Positions 11,091 to 20,055 are shown, numbered from the stretch's first letter. The stretch is 64,000 nucleotides of DNA from Otis tarda (GCA_026413225.1 JAPMTP010000093.1:124001-188000); one strand, 5' to 3'. Made by a program: numbers and translations. The notes: a model not told the origin generated them from the letters alone.

Positions 11091-11541
11091 AAATCGGAAA
11101 TGCAAAGTTAAACCAATGCGTGGGCTGACGCCTCTGGGTAGGAATCAATGTGCGCTATATAAAAAGACCGGACACTGGAAGAACGAGTGCCCTGAGCGCC
11201 AAAGGAACGCTAGATGGCGCAACAATCAAGGGAAAACGGTAGCTCACGTGGCTGAAGAAAATTGTCTAGCCGACCTCGTAGTAAAAATAAAGTTAGGGGA
11301 AGAACAAAAAGAAATCAAATTTTTAGTAGACACGGGAGCGACTTATTCTGTTCTGAATCAAGCTTTGATGCCTCTGGAAAATGATTATATTACAGTGAAA
11401 GGTGCGACAGGCCAGACTGAAGAGGCTTACTTCTGCAGATCCTTAAAATACAAATTTTTGTATTTTGGAAGCAAGTGGGGATCCATACATTTCTGTATAT
11501 GCCAAATTCTCCAAAGGCCCTTCTTGCTAGGGATTTATTAG
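11080..11541 (+). pseudogene. gag nucleocapsid and pol protease (N-terminal part)
   Basis: The frame is open from 11080 to a stop at 11539-11541. The nucleocapsid zinc knuckle lies at about 11149-11190. It keeps the first Cys, the His and the last Cys, but the second Cys of the C-X2-C-X4-H-X4-C pattern is a Tyr (TAT). This is followed by a basic, Arg-rich linker and then an aspartic protease domain with the catalytic triad DTGA at about 11329-11340 (context LVDTGATYSVLN). The protease frame is lost at a G4 run (about 11477-11480), beyond which its C-terminal part continues in another frame (ALLARDLL, from about 11520). No UAG readthrough codon is recognisable between gag and pol. Confidence 0.85.
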
Positions 11542-12480
11542 AACAACTAGAAGCAACAATCCAATTTAAGCAAGGGGAAGTTACTCTGGAGGTAAATGAA
11601 CACCAATACGTTCAAATTATGAGTCTATCCTTGGTCAGTACCCCTGCAACAGGAGAAATTGGTGCAAGAATTGTTGACCAAGTATATCCCGGAGTCTGGG
11701 CAACCGATATACCGGGACGAGCAAAGAACGCACCACCAATAATAGTAAAACTAAAGGAGGGACAGAGTGCCATAAGGATCAAACAATACCCACTGAAAAT
11801 GGAAGATAGGGAAGGAATTTGTCCCATCATAGAGCGGTTCATAGAACTAAGACTACTAAAAGAATGTGAGTCAGAATTCAATACACCTATCCTTCTAGTT
11901 AAGAAACCTGATGGGTCCTATAGGATAGTTCAAGACTTAAGAGCCATCAACAAAATAACAGCGGACCTATACCCTGTGGTAGCTAACACCTATTCCCTAT
12001 TAACCACGCTAAAACCTGATTTAGCTTGGTTTACGGTCCTAGATTTAAAAGATGCTTTCTTTTGCCTCCCTCTCCATGAAGCCAGCCAGAAAATTTTTGC
12101 TTTCGCATGGGAAAATCCCAAAAGTGGTCGAAAGACCCAGCTCACATGGACGGTGTTGCCGCAGGGGTTTAAAAATAGCCCCACAGTTTTTTGGGAATCA
12201 GCTAGCAAAGGACTTGGAATCATGGGAACCACCATCAGAAGAAGGGAAGGTGTTACAATATGTAGACGACCTTCTTATTGCAACCAGAACCAAAGAATCC
12301 TGTGTCATTGGGACCGTGAGTCTGTTAAATTTCCTAAGACTACAGGGATATTGGGTTTCTAAGAAAAAGGCACAGGTGTTGTTACAACCCCAGGTCACGT
12401 ACCTGGGGTACAAGATCAGTGTCGGACAACAGATCCTTGGACAAGCCCGGAAAGAGGCCATATGCCAAACCCCCCCGACC
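11475..12480 (+). pseudogene. pol: pol reverse transcriptase, fingers/palm, frameshifted
   Basis: RNA-directed DNA polymerase domain of the old ERV. The frame from 11475 carries the end of protease, then RT with VKKPDGSYRIVQDLRAINK (about 11900-11955), FTVLDLKDAFFCLPL with the first catalytic Asp (about 12030-12075), and LPQGFKNSP (about 12157-12185). A frame change occurs at a T6 run (12187-12192). The next frame holds the YVDD active-site box at 12259-12270 and the thumb, with VTYLGYKI (about 12395). A further change occurs at a C7 run (12470-12476). The catalytic residues are all still readable, so the damage is mainly indels. Family assignment is firm; the protein is not expressible as it stands. 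Confidence 0.9.
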
Positions 12481-13834
12481 ACGAACCATAAAGGAACTAC
12501 GGACATTCTTAGGAATGACGGGGTGGTGCCGACTTTGGATATGTGATTATGGTCTGCTTGTTAAGCCCCTATATTGCCTGATAGCAGCTAACCAAAAGGA
12601 TCTCCAGTGGGATGCTGAGTCAGATCGAGCCTTCCATCAGCTGAAGAAAGCCCTGATGTCGGCACCAGCATTGGGACTTCCTGATGTGAGTAAGCCATTT
12701 TTTCTATTTTCCCACGAAAAACAAGGAATGGCACTAGGAATATTGGCACAAGATTTGGGACCATACAGATGGGCGGTAGCATACTTCTCCAAACAGCTGG
12801 ATGCTGCTGCGAAAGGGTGGCCCAGCTGTCTGAGAGCAGTAGCAGCTGTCATTCTAAACATTCAAGAAGCCCAAAAGTTCACTCTAGGCCAGAAAATGAC
12901 TGTCCTAGTTTCCCATACTGTATCTGCGGTCCTTGAAGCAAAAGGAGGGCATTGGCTTTCCCCACAAAGGTTCCTGAAATATCAAGCTATAATGGTTGAA
13001 CAGGATGATGTTGAAATCGTGACCACAAACATCATCAATCCGGCCTCATTCCTTGATGGGAACATCGGGGAGTCAGTGAGTCATGACTGCTTGGAAACAA
13101 TTGAAACCACGTATTCTAGTCAAACGGATCTTAAAGATGTCCCTATTGATGGAGCCGAACATTGGTTCACCGATGGAAGCAGCTATATGTTAAATGGAAG
13201 GTGGCATTCCGGATATGCTGTTACCAGTTTCGAAAAGGTGATAGAGTCCAGGCCACTATCAGCCGACGTCTCGGCCCAAAAGGCCGAGATCATAGCCCTT
13301 ACCCGAGCCCTGGAGAGAGCCCAGGGAAGGACTGTAAACATTTGGACTGACTCTAATTATGCCTTTGGGGTGGTACATGCCCGTGGAGCAATATGGAAGG
13401 AAAGAGGACTGTTAAATTCTCATGGAAAAACCATCAAACACACAGAAGAGATTTTGAAAATCCTGAATGCAGTCCAACTTCCCGAAAAGGTGGCAATTAT
13501 GCATATTAAAGCACACCAGAAAGTGAGCACAGAATTGGAAAGAGGAAATGAGCTGGCAGATAGGGAAGCAAAACAAGCAGCTAGAGAAACAATCAAGGTA
13601 GAGGGTGCGCTAATTCCTGATGGACAGGTATTTCTAGAAGGTAAACCAGAATACACAAAGGAAGACGGCAAACTTATTAATGATCTAAAGGGATCATATA
13701 ATGAGGAAGGGTGGGCCAATTACTACCCCTCACATGGGAGGGTAGTAATTCCCTCCTACATGATATGGTCAGTAGTCCAAGAAGAACATAGAAAAAGACA
13801 CTGGGGGGAGGGGCGGGACAGAAGCCCTATATAA
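12470..13834 (+). pseudogene. pol: pol RT connection and RNase H, start of integrase
   Basis: Uninterrupted frame of about 450 codons. It begins in the RT thumb/connection (RTIKELRTFLGMTGWCR), followed by the connection domain. The RNase H domain spans about 13140-13610. The four metal-binding carboxylates are visible: D in FTDGSS (13172-13174), E in AQKAEIIAL (about 13287), D in WTDSNYA (about 13349) and D in GNELADREAK (about 13559). RNase H would remove genomic RNA during reverse transcription. The frame continues into the integrase N-terminus (HRKRHWG) and is lost in a G-rich run at 13803-13817. The conserved RNase H residues suggest decay mainly by indels. Confidence 0.9.
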
Positions 13835-14852
13835 AGATCTCATCAGGAACATAATAGCGCGAAACTTATACACTACCGTTAGACAAGTAAGTCAACAATG
13901 TGATCTTTGTCTCCAGACTAATCCTAAAGTTGTAAAAGAGCCGAAACTTGAAAAAATCGGAAAGGGGAATGGTCCGGGACAACATTGGCAGATTGATTTC
14001 TCAGAACTCCCTAGAAAAGGAGGGTACCGATACTTAGTAGTACTTACTGATACCTTTTCAGGCTGGCCAGAAGCTTCCCCGTGCAGAACTGCTAAAGCCC
14101 GGGAAGTAACCAAAATACTGCTCCAGGAAATAGTACCTAGGTTTGGAGTCCCAGCGGTAATGTCCTCGGATAGAGGACCACATTTTGTGTCCAGAATAGT
14201 ACAAGAAATTAGCCACCATCTAGGGATAGATTGGCAATTACATACCTCTTACCGACCACAATCAAGTGGCCAGGTGGAGAAAATGAATCACCTAATCAAA
14301 CAACAGATTGTCAAGTTGGGTCAGGAAACTAACCTAACTTGGCCTCAGTCTTTACCATTAGCTCTTATACGAATACGAACCAGACCAAGAGCAAGAGAAG
14401 GGCTTAGTCCATTCGAAATTCTATATGGCCGACCCTATGGGGTACAAAAGGGAACATCTTCACAAATTGGTGAAGAAATAATGACCTCCTATATGGTGGC
14501 ACTAAACAAACAATTAAAAAGAATTGAAAAACATGTAATGGGAACACGTGGTAGGGGTCTGGATGGGCCTGTTCATGATAGACAACCAGGGGACTATATA
14601 TATGTTCAGCCTCTTACAGAAAAAACCCCGGAACCACAGTGGACCGGACCTTTTCAAGTCCTCCTCACCACCTACACGGCAATTAAGGTAGAGGGACAGA
14701 ACTCCTGCATACACCATACTCGGATCAAGAGAGCCTCTGCAACCTTGTGGAAAGTAACTCCAGACAACAACGAAGACTTGAGACTTAAACTCGTTCGAAC
14801 GGATAAGGGCAGGAACAATGTGGGTAACAAGTATGTGAGCCAAAAGAAGTAG
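13821..14852 (+). pseudogene. pol: pol integrase
   Basis: Open frame of about 343 codons ending TAG at 14850-14852, entered by the frame change at 13803-13817. It has the zinc-binding CDLC (about 13901-13912) whose partner histidines lie just upstream in the previous frame. The catalytic core D-D-E is visible: WQIDF (about 13990), SSDRGPHFVS (about 14166) and GQVEKMNHLIKQ (about 14270-14300). The C-terminal domain has a WTGPFQV motif (about 14641-14660) and IHHTRIKRA, as in gamma-like integrases. It would insert viral DNA into the genome. The catalytic residues are present. The ATG at 14160 is internal, so the true domain starts well before it. Confidence 0.9.
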
Positions 14853-15064
14853 TGAACCGGTGGGACACCACAGCAAACGATACCGGACAAAGAAACCAGG
14901 ACCGGCCAGTAACTAATCTCACCCAAATCTGTCATCGGTGCAGTTTATATCTTATTTGTCATTTTATTATAGGAAATATAAAACCCATTTTAGTAGGTCA
15001 CAGAAGGCAGTACATTATCTACAGAAGTAGCTGTACTAATCCTCTAGAACAACTAAATCCTAAA

Positions 15065-15304
15065 ATGACCAATTGTTTAACTGGAATTGTGATTGGGCTT
15101 ACAATATTTTCCTGCATCTTACCACTAACTTGTAATCAAAAGGACACCAAATGGCCGTGGTCTCACGCCTACCTTGGGTTTACAGGAAGCATGGGACCAC
15201 CTTTTAAATGGTCGGGCTTAAACTTGGCCGCTGTGGTTATGCACGAAATGGAAATGTACTCAGGGCATGAGTGGGGCTGGGACAGAGGCAACAGGGATCC
15301 TTAA
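15065..15304 (+). pseudogene. env: env N-terminus (signal peptide and start of surface subunit)
   Basis: ORF from ATG 15065 to TAA 15302-15304, 79 residues; its frame is also open upstream to the end of pol. It begins with a hydrophobic leader, NCLTGIVIGLTIFSCILPLT, followed by a Trp-rich stretch (KWPWSHAYLG), as expected at the start of a gamma-like Env surface subunit. Almost all of the surface subunit and the transmembrane ectodomain are missing. From about 15291 another frame leads into NTTVPPVV and, across the younger provirus, into the membrane anchor at 20868. An internal env deletion therefore preceded the provirus insertion. Confidence 0.65.
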
Positions 15305-15323
15305 TACTACGGTGCCCCCTGTT

Positions 15324-15328
15324 GTGAT
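15324..15328 (+). repeat. Target-site duplication of younger provirus, left copy (GTGAT)
   Basis: GTGAT immediately precedes the TGTGGGG start of the 5' LTR. The same five bases follow the CA end of the 3' LTR at 20868-20872. Confidence 0.85.
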
Positions 15329-15677
15329 TGTGGGGTAACGTTAGCAGGGCTGCATGTATGCAGGAGGGGCAGTCTGCAGTGATTCACGCGCTAGGCGCGG
15401 ATAGGTCCATGGGCGCAGGGGGCAGGTGCGTCCACGTACGTGGTGGGCACGGATAAGTCCATGGGTGCAGGTGCAGGTGCGTGGCGGGCATGGATGGGTC
15501 CATGGGTGCAGGGGGGCGGGTGTGTTCGTGTGCGCAGCGGGTGTACGGGTATTTAACCCTTTGTTGCGCAGCATTAAATTGAAGGCTTGGCTTGACGGTA
15601 TCCGTGTGATGCCCTGCTTTCCCCGGAGCGGGGCTCCGGTGCGTGCGGGGTAGGTTAGCTGGCAAGAGAAGCCTGCA
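15329..15677 (+). repeat. 5' LTR of younger provirus (349 bp)
   Basis: Begins TGTGGGGTAACG and ends GCCTGCA, so it has TG...CA ends. U3 holds three imperfect repeats starting at 15399, 15451 and 15492, each with a GGAT-GTCCATGGG-GCAGG pattern, possibly enhancer units. A TATA-like TATTTAA lies at 15550-15556 and a polyadenylation-like ATTAAA at 15573-15578. The GC-rich sequence near 15622-15640 (CCCCGGAGCGGGGCTCCGG) can form a hairpin. The copy at 20518-20867 is the same element. Confidence 0.92.
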
Positions 15678-15679
15678 AG

Positions 15680-15697
15680 TGGTGACCCCGACGTGAT
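15680..15697 (+). other. Primer binding site, tRNA-Trp type
   Basis: TGGTGACCCCGACGTGAT lies two bases after the LTR end. It is complementary to the 3' end of vertebrate tRNA-Trp, the primer used by avian sarcoma-leukosis-type retroviruses. The match is from memory of the tRNA 3' end and should be aligned to confirm. Confidence 0.8.
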
Positions 15698-15756
15698 ACA
15701 GGTCCGGACGGTTTTGAGCTGGGGCCGCGTGGCGGTCGTGCCTGCCTGCTGTTAAG

Positions 15757-15978
15757 ATGGCATCCATCTCCGATACAGTGAAGGTATTAAAGGCGCTGGG
15801 TAAAGATGTGAATTGTCCGGTGCATAGGGCACCGTTGACGGAGTTCATCCTATGGATGCAGAAAAGGGGCTTGATTAACAAGCCGGGAGAGGTGATGGAC
15901 GTGGCGCGGTTACAGGCGGCGGGGAAAGAGTTACTGGAAGAAGGGGGGTCGGAACGAAGGGTGTGGCGACACGGCTGA
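15757..15978 (+). CDS. gag: gag start: matrix-like ORF of younger provirus
   Basis: 73-residue ORF beginning at the first ATG after the primer site, in a favourable AAGATGG context, and ending TGA at 15976-15978. It starts MASISDTVKVLKALGKDV and contains a helical, charged stretch (LTEFILWMQKRGLINKPGEV), consistent with the N-terminus of a class II-like matrix domain. It lacks an obvious myristoylation glycine, as some alpha-retroviral matrices do. The frame is probably lost at a G6 run (about 15943-15948). In-frame TGA and TAG follow, after which the frame reopens from about 15988. A short truncated product could be made. Homology is inferred from position and character rather than a firm family match. 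Confidence 0.5.
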   Translation: MASISDTVKVLKALGKDVNCPVHRAPLTEFILWMQKRGLINKPGEVMDVARLQAAGKELLEEGGSERRVWRHG

Positions 15979-15987
15979 AGAAGTTAG

Positions 15988-16865
15988 GGTTCGGTGAAAA
16001 GACTGCTGGCTAAGACTCGAGAGGCGCGCAAAGTGTGGGTTGCGGCTTTAATTGCAGTCAAAGAAGGGTGGCCCTCGGAAGGGGAGGGGGGACGAACGGT
16101 GTCCGAGACGGCGCGGAGGGGACAGGGGGTGGCGCTCTGGTGGTCTGCCCGGTTCGGCCGGGAGCCTCTGATGGTGGTAGAGGGGCGATGGAATTTGGGT
16201 GTACTCCCCCGTGTATCACGCCTTCCTTGCCGGAGGAGCCTGACCCGAAAGAACAACCCCCCAAATACGAGGACACAGAAATGCCCTCTGTCTCTCTTTC
16301 TGCCCCATCAGCTCCACCGCTTGTAAATTCGCGGAGGGGTGATAATGAGGCGGGAGCCAGTTTCGAGGTGGCGCCCGAGGAGTCGCGGGACGCTGAGCGG
16401 GGTCCTAGTGCTTTCCCGGTGGGGAAAAGAGCCGCGGTCCCCGAGATCAAGGATAAAGCGGCAGGTGATAGAGCCGCGGTCCTCCAGATCAGAACGACGA
16501 GAAGCACTGCTTCAAAGGAACATAAATCAGTTTTAACGAGTCTAACAAAAATGTTAGAAGAACAGAACTGTGCTATTAATAACACTGACCTGAAGAGCTT
16601 GTTGACTTGGGTGTCCGCTCACGTATCAAACGCAAACCTCTGTAATATCTATACAGTGGGCTCCTGGAACACCATAGGTATTAGACTGTGGGACTGTGTA
16701 ACGCGGGGTGACCCTGCTGTTCAAAAGTTATTACCGGTGTGGCGTGTAATGTTTGAAGCCTTGAAGAATCACACGCAGAAAGGAGATTCAACAGCACCCG
16801 TTACCCCGTCTGTTCCTTCGTCCATGGAAACAAAGACTAACAGCGAGCTGGAAAAATCCCTTTGA
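15988..16865 (+). pseudogene. gag: gag middle region with PPxY late motif
   Basis: A continuation of matrix-like basic sequence from about 15994 (RLLAKTREARKVWVAALIAV). A second frame is then open to TGA 16863-16865. In that frame a PPKY late-domain motif occurs at 16257-16268, followed by a second proline-rich patch (SAPSAPPL). PPxY motifs recruit ESCRT-linked ubiquitin ligases for budding. From about 16540 to 16790 there is a folded-looking domain (LLTWVSAHVSNANLCNIYTV) that I do not recognise with confidence. No capsid major homology region or zinc knuckle is seen, so Gag is cut short. The sequence switches to unrelated AT-rich DNA near 16918. Confidence 0.6.
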
Positions 16866-17159
16866 TCCAGGTCCCATAGATCTGGAAAAGGAGCCTTCGG
16901 TCTTTGGAGCTTCCTTGTTATAGAGGTGGCGTGTTTGTGTGTTTGTGTGTATAAGCATGAAGTAAATGGTGTGAAATAAGGGATGAATACTGTCTTGGTT
17001 TTAGCAGGGATGAAGTTAATTTTCCTCTTAGAAGCTTTGGATTTTGTATGTGAAGAATGTTGATAAAAATGCTCTGATGATAAGGGTTGTTGTTAATGAG
17101 ACCAAGGACACTGTCTGGCTTTCCAAGTCTCGTTAATGAGCAGGTGCAGGAAGCTGAGC

Positions 17160-17160
<1 letters not shown>
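16866..17160 (+). other. Junction region between gag and A-tract, no gene seen
   Basis: A short reading frame can be followed to about 16921 (EKEPSVFGASLL then a stop), possibly the end of the gag fragment. The rest to 17160 has a GTGTTTGTGTGT patch at 16930-16952 and otherwise no recognisable motif. It ends in GCAGGAAGCTGAGCC just before the A37 tract. Confidence 0.5.

Positions 17161-17197
<37 letters not shown>
17161..17197 (+). repeat. Poly(A) tract, 37 bases
   Basis: Pure A37 inside the provirus, between gag-like sequence and an integrase C-terminal fragment. No polyadenylation signal lies within 30 bp upstream. It may be an expanded homopolymer, or the scar of template switching from a polyadenylated RNA. 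Confidence 0.9.
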
Positions 17198-17203
<6 letters not shown>

Positions 17204-17212
17204 AACAGGTAA

Positions 17213-17348
17213 TTGGGAAGGACCATTCCCTCTTATGACGTGGGGGAAAGGATATGCTTGTGTCTCTACAGGAGCAGTGAACAAGTGGATCCCTGCACGA
17301 TGGGTACGACCAGCGCTCCAAGCTGCCTTGCGTCCGTCGGATTGTTAA
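17213..17348 (+). pseudogene. pol: Integrase C-terminal fragment, first copy
   Basis: In the frame ending TAA at 17346-17348 the sequence reads GPFPLMTWGKGYACVSTGA and then WIPARWV. This is the C-terminal DNA-binding end of a class II-like integrase. The same motif recurs at 19764 as LTWGQGYACISTGAGTRWIP. No integrase core precedes it here; the A37 tract does. The fragment marks the pol-env boundary of one parental sequence. Confidence 0.75.
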
Positions 17349-17563
17349 CAACCTGTGTGGCAGCTCCATGGACATCAGTTACGGAAAGAACAAATGTGTG
17401 GGTAATTATGGTTAATGCCACAGGACAGGACATCATTTGTTTGTCTAGATCATCTTCAAATAAGCCTTTCAGAACATGCTTGGTCAATCTGCCAGATCAG
17501 ATAGCGGTAGGACGACAATTCTGTGTAAAACAACAGCAGCCGCGAGTGCTGAGTGCTAAATAA
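17315..17563 (+). pseudogene. env: env surface-subunit N-terminal fragment, first copy
   Basis: This frame overlaps the integrase end, as is usual at the pol/env junction of alpha- and beta-retroviruses. It has a hydrophobic start (LASVGLLTTCVAAP), then NVWVIMVNATGQDIICLS with an N-glycosylation site (NAT), and FRTCLVNLP. It ends at TAA 17561-17563. Env-like by position and character. The rest of the surface subunit is absent. Confidence 0.6.
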
Positions 17564-17759
17564 CAAAAGATGGAACTTTTGGGACCCCTAAAGATGTACT
17601 TCTGTCTATTTTTTTTTTAACTATTCAAGAGCTAATGTTTCTAGAGGGGTAATGATTGTAAATGCTTTAAGATCTATATATTGCAACGACACAGTATGAC
17701 GTAATCATGCGAGCACATATCAAAATCCAGACAGCATAAAAAGACCTAAACGAAGCATA
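17564..17759 (+). other. AT-rich spacer within env remnant, nothing recognised
   Basis: Contains a T10 run near 17610 and no frame that I can relate to a known domain. It probably represents decayed env between the surface and transmembrane parts. Confidence 0.4.
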
Positions 17760-17990
17760 CATAGCATTGAATCTGGTTGCCAAGATAATACAGAGTTTTG
17801 GAAACTAAGTAAAATTATTGCTGCTTCAATCTTTGCACTTGATGTGGCAAGTGCCTAGGCGTTAGCTATGTTAAATAAATTGGGCTTTTGGCTTGCTAAG
17901 TAAACACATGCAATTATATCAGTACTATTAACACTGTTAATTGATATAGGTTCTATACGCTATACTATTTTACAAAACAGAGCCGCTGTT

Positions 17991-18314
17991 AGCCTGCAGA
18001 GCACATATTTGACAGACCTTGTTGCATGTGCTGGCCACACATGCAGCAACGTCTGGTCAGGCCTTGTTGCATGCGCTGGCCATGCATGCAGCAACACCTG
18101 GTCAGTACTCTTTCACTGAATCTGCTGAGGGTATAAACAGAGGTGGCTCGGAGCAAAGGGGAGAGGACGGACCCAGAGCACACTTTATTTACAACAGGGG
18201 ACGCCCTGAAGGTGCTGCGCCTGCCTCCTTTCTCTGCTCTGATCCGGCTGATAAACATCCTCCTGCTCGGCGGTGTCTTTGGCGTAGTCGGGTTGGTAAC
18301 AGAATAGATCAGTA
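17991..18314. mobile_element. Solo-LTR-like insertion in env transmembrane region
   Basis: About 320 bp separates two parts of one Env ectodomain. It has promoter-like content (TATAAA at 18132-18137), a TGCAGAGCACA start near 17995 and a GTTGGTAACA end near 18301, so TG...CA ends are possible. At its left it carries two tandem 45-bp units, each with a near-palindrome. No convincing target duplication was found, so the boundaries are approximate. Confidence 0.5.
18021..18095. repeat. Tandem pair of near-palindromes
   Basis: 18021-18050 and 18066-18095 each read GTTGCATG, then GCTGGCCA, then ATGCAGCAAC. The arms are inverted copies around a TGGCCA core. The units repeat at 45 bp, and each is followed by a CTGGTCAG motif. 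Confidence 0.85.
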
Positions 18315-18742
18315 GTAGATTTTTATTAGTAGCACAAAATCATGGTTGTCAGGATTTTGATGGGCTTTGCTGCATGAATCTGTCTGATCATTCGGAATCT
18401 ATTCACAAAAGTATTCAAAACTTGCAAAAAGGAGTACAAAACCAGCAACAAAGTGATGATTTTGATATATTCAGAAATCTTTTTGGTGGATTGATAAAAG
18501 CTTATTACAAATAGCTGTAGGACGCTTATTCATTCTTTTTATATATGTATTTTGATCTGTATTCCGTGTGTGTGTTGAAATATGTGCAGACTTTAATAGA
18601 TAAAGCGTTGAAACAAGCCTCTTCTCATAAACAAAGAAGAGAGAGATGTGGGTATTTCTTGAGCCAGTACAGTGTCAGTGAAAGCAAACTGACCTTGGGA
18701 GAGGGATACAATCGTGCTCGCTGGAAGAAAGCCATGGAATGA

Positions 18743-19030
18743 GAAGGGAACTTTAAGATACAAGACATTGTTAATGGAATTTATGGCTTGTTTCAACAGA
18801 GGCCTGCAAAATTAGTCACTGGCTTTGTAGATAAGAAAGTTACTGAAGTTATTATGTTTGTAGTAATAGAGAATATAATAATAGAAAATTAGTAGAAAAT
18901 AGTGAAATTTAGGTTTTTTTTTTTTATATATAGATAAGGTGTCATTAGTAATCTTATTAGCTTGTGTAGGGCATAGCTAGGTGGTTGCTATCCTTAGCTA
19001 AAAAATTGTGATACTAGGCATTATACTAGG
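18743..19030. other. AT-rich segment, no gene recognised
   Basis: Contains a T12 run near 18915-18926, TATATATA, and runs such as AATATAATAATAGAAAATTAG. No open frame of note. It joins env-like sequence on the left to integrase sequence on the right, so a recombination point is likely to lie here. Confidence 0.5.
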
Positions 19031-19748
19031 TATAATCATTCCGTGCTTGGTCACCTGTCTATAAAAGTGATACAGAGGATAATACATCAGAACGCACACG
19101 CCATACGACGTCAGTTCCGACTGCCCATCTCACATGGTTGGGCTGTAGTGGCAGCCTGTCCAGCATGTCAAGCAGCAAAGCCGAACCAGGCCTTATACTA
19201 CCCAGGTGTTAACCCCCGGAGGTATGCTCCGAACCAGGTACGACAACTAGATATCACAGACTATGCGCTATTTGGCTGTTTCAAATACATTCATGTTGCG
19301 ATCGACACTTGCTCCCGAGATCTCTTCATGTGTCCATTCACGACGTCCATAACACAAAATCCATCCTGCACCAGAGCTGGGCTTTTATTTGCCTAGGATA
19401 CCTCGGAAAATAAAGACTGACCGTGGGCCGTCACAGATATCTCACAACTTCCTGCAGACGTGGGGAGTCCGCCATACGTTTGGCATTCCTCTGAACAGCA
19501 CCAAGCAAGTGATTGTAGAACGCGCACACAAAACCCTGAAAGCACAGCTAATCTGCTTAAGAGAGGGGGAAAGAGGGGGTTCTCCGGGGGTCTTGGTCAG
19601 TGAAGCGCTTGTGGTACTGAATCATATGTCCTTCGCTAACCCCCAATCCGTTTCCCCTATCCAAAACCATTTTTCCTCGCGTCAGCCGCTGTTTGGGGGC
19701 AAGGCACTCCCAAAGGTCTGGTTCTGCCTGCCAGAAAACCCAGGCTAG
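19031..19748 (+). pseudogene. pol: Integrase (class II-like), N-terminus and core
   Basis: The HHCC zinc domain is visible: H at 19037, H at 19052 (VLGHLS) and CPAC near 19159-19170. The first catalytic Asp lies in QLDITDYALFG (about 19246). A frame change lies near 19385-19395 (CTTTTATTTGCC), followed by KTDRGPSQIS with the second Asp (about 19418). The third residue, Glu, lies in QVIVERAHKTLK (about 19508-19540). A TAG at 19746-19748 ends this frame before the C-terminal domain. Spacing and sequence fit an alpha/beta-retroviral integrase rather than the gamma-like one at 13821-14852. No RT or RNase H lies upstream. Confidence 0.85.
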
Positions 19749-19949
19749 GAAGGTCCCGCTGATTTGCTAACATGGGGACAAGGGTATGCTTGTATCTCCA
19801 CAGGTGCGGGGACCCGATGGATCCCAGCCTGGTTGGTACAGCTGTGGCTGGAGGATCAGCAGGGTAACCGAGCGGCGTGGCACTCTCCAGCTCATCCTAG
19901 TGGGATTGATCCTGATTGTGAGTCTTCCAATGCAAGTGATAACGACTAA
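19749..19949 (+). pseudogene. pol: Integrase C-terminal domain, second copy
   Basis: Same frame as the upstream core, after the TAG at 19746. It reads LTWGQGYACISTGAGTRWIP (from about 19764) and then diverges to a stop at 19947-19949. Homologous to the fragment at 17213-17348. The env leader overlaps it in another frame. Confidence 0.75.
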
Positions 19950-20055
19950 CTTTTGGGAGCAATTCACGCATTACACCAACTCTACTCAGGTTTGCATAGC
20001 GTGTGGCCTGTTGGGCTCTTGGGAATGCCAACCGCACAGCCCTCGCCATATCTGA
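19786..20055 (+). pseudogene. env: env leader and N-terminus, second copy
   Basis: This frame overlaps the end of pol. After basic residues (RVTERRGTLQ) it has a strongly hydrophobic stretch, LILVGLILIVSLPMQV, then TNFWEQFTHYTNSTQVC with an N-glycosylation site (NST), ending at TGA 20053-20055. This fits a signal peptide followed by the start of a mature Env protein. The surface subunit is mostly deleted, because transmembrane-type sequence follows within 100 bp. Confidence 0.6.

Larger units (their letters stand above)
17760..18742 (+). pseudogene. env: env transmembrane subunit with CX6CC, interrupted
   Basis: The fusion-subunit ectodomain is recognisable. From about 17810 come SKIIAASIFALDVASA and, after stops, YTILQNRAAV (about 17960-17990). 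This part is cut by an insertion of about 320 bp. It then resumes as FLLVAQNHGCQDFDGLCCMN (18318-18379), with the CX6CC motif at 18347-18373 in which C and CC are spaced by QDFDGL. It continues through SIQNLQKGVQNQQ and FRNLFGGLIKAY to a stop at about 18511. A hydrophobic stretch, LYMYFDLYSVCVLKYV, and a charged tail to 18742 probably form the anchor. CX6CC marks gamma- and alpha-type Env, in which the two subunits are disulfide-linked. Confidence 0.7.

Noticed and set aside
13162..13350. Second-frame ORFs inside the RNase H region
   Set aside because: Shadows of the long pol frame, which carries the catalytic motifs.
15341..15881. Minus-strand ORFs across the provirus LTR (also at 20531-20855)
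   Set aside because: They are produced by the GC-rich tandem repeats of U3 and have no recognisable domain; both LTRs give the same shadow.
17161..17197. Processed pseudogene or SINE tail at the A37 tract
   Set aside because: No upstream exon-like or tRNA-like sequence and no flanking target duplication was found, and bird LINEs do not normally make poly(A)-tailed copies.
17093..17375. Phe-rich minus-strand ORFs and Lys-rich + ORF around 17161-17197
   Set aside because: Simple translations of the A37 tract.
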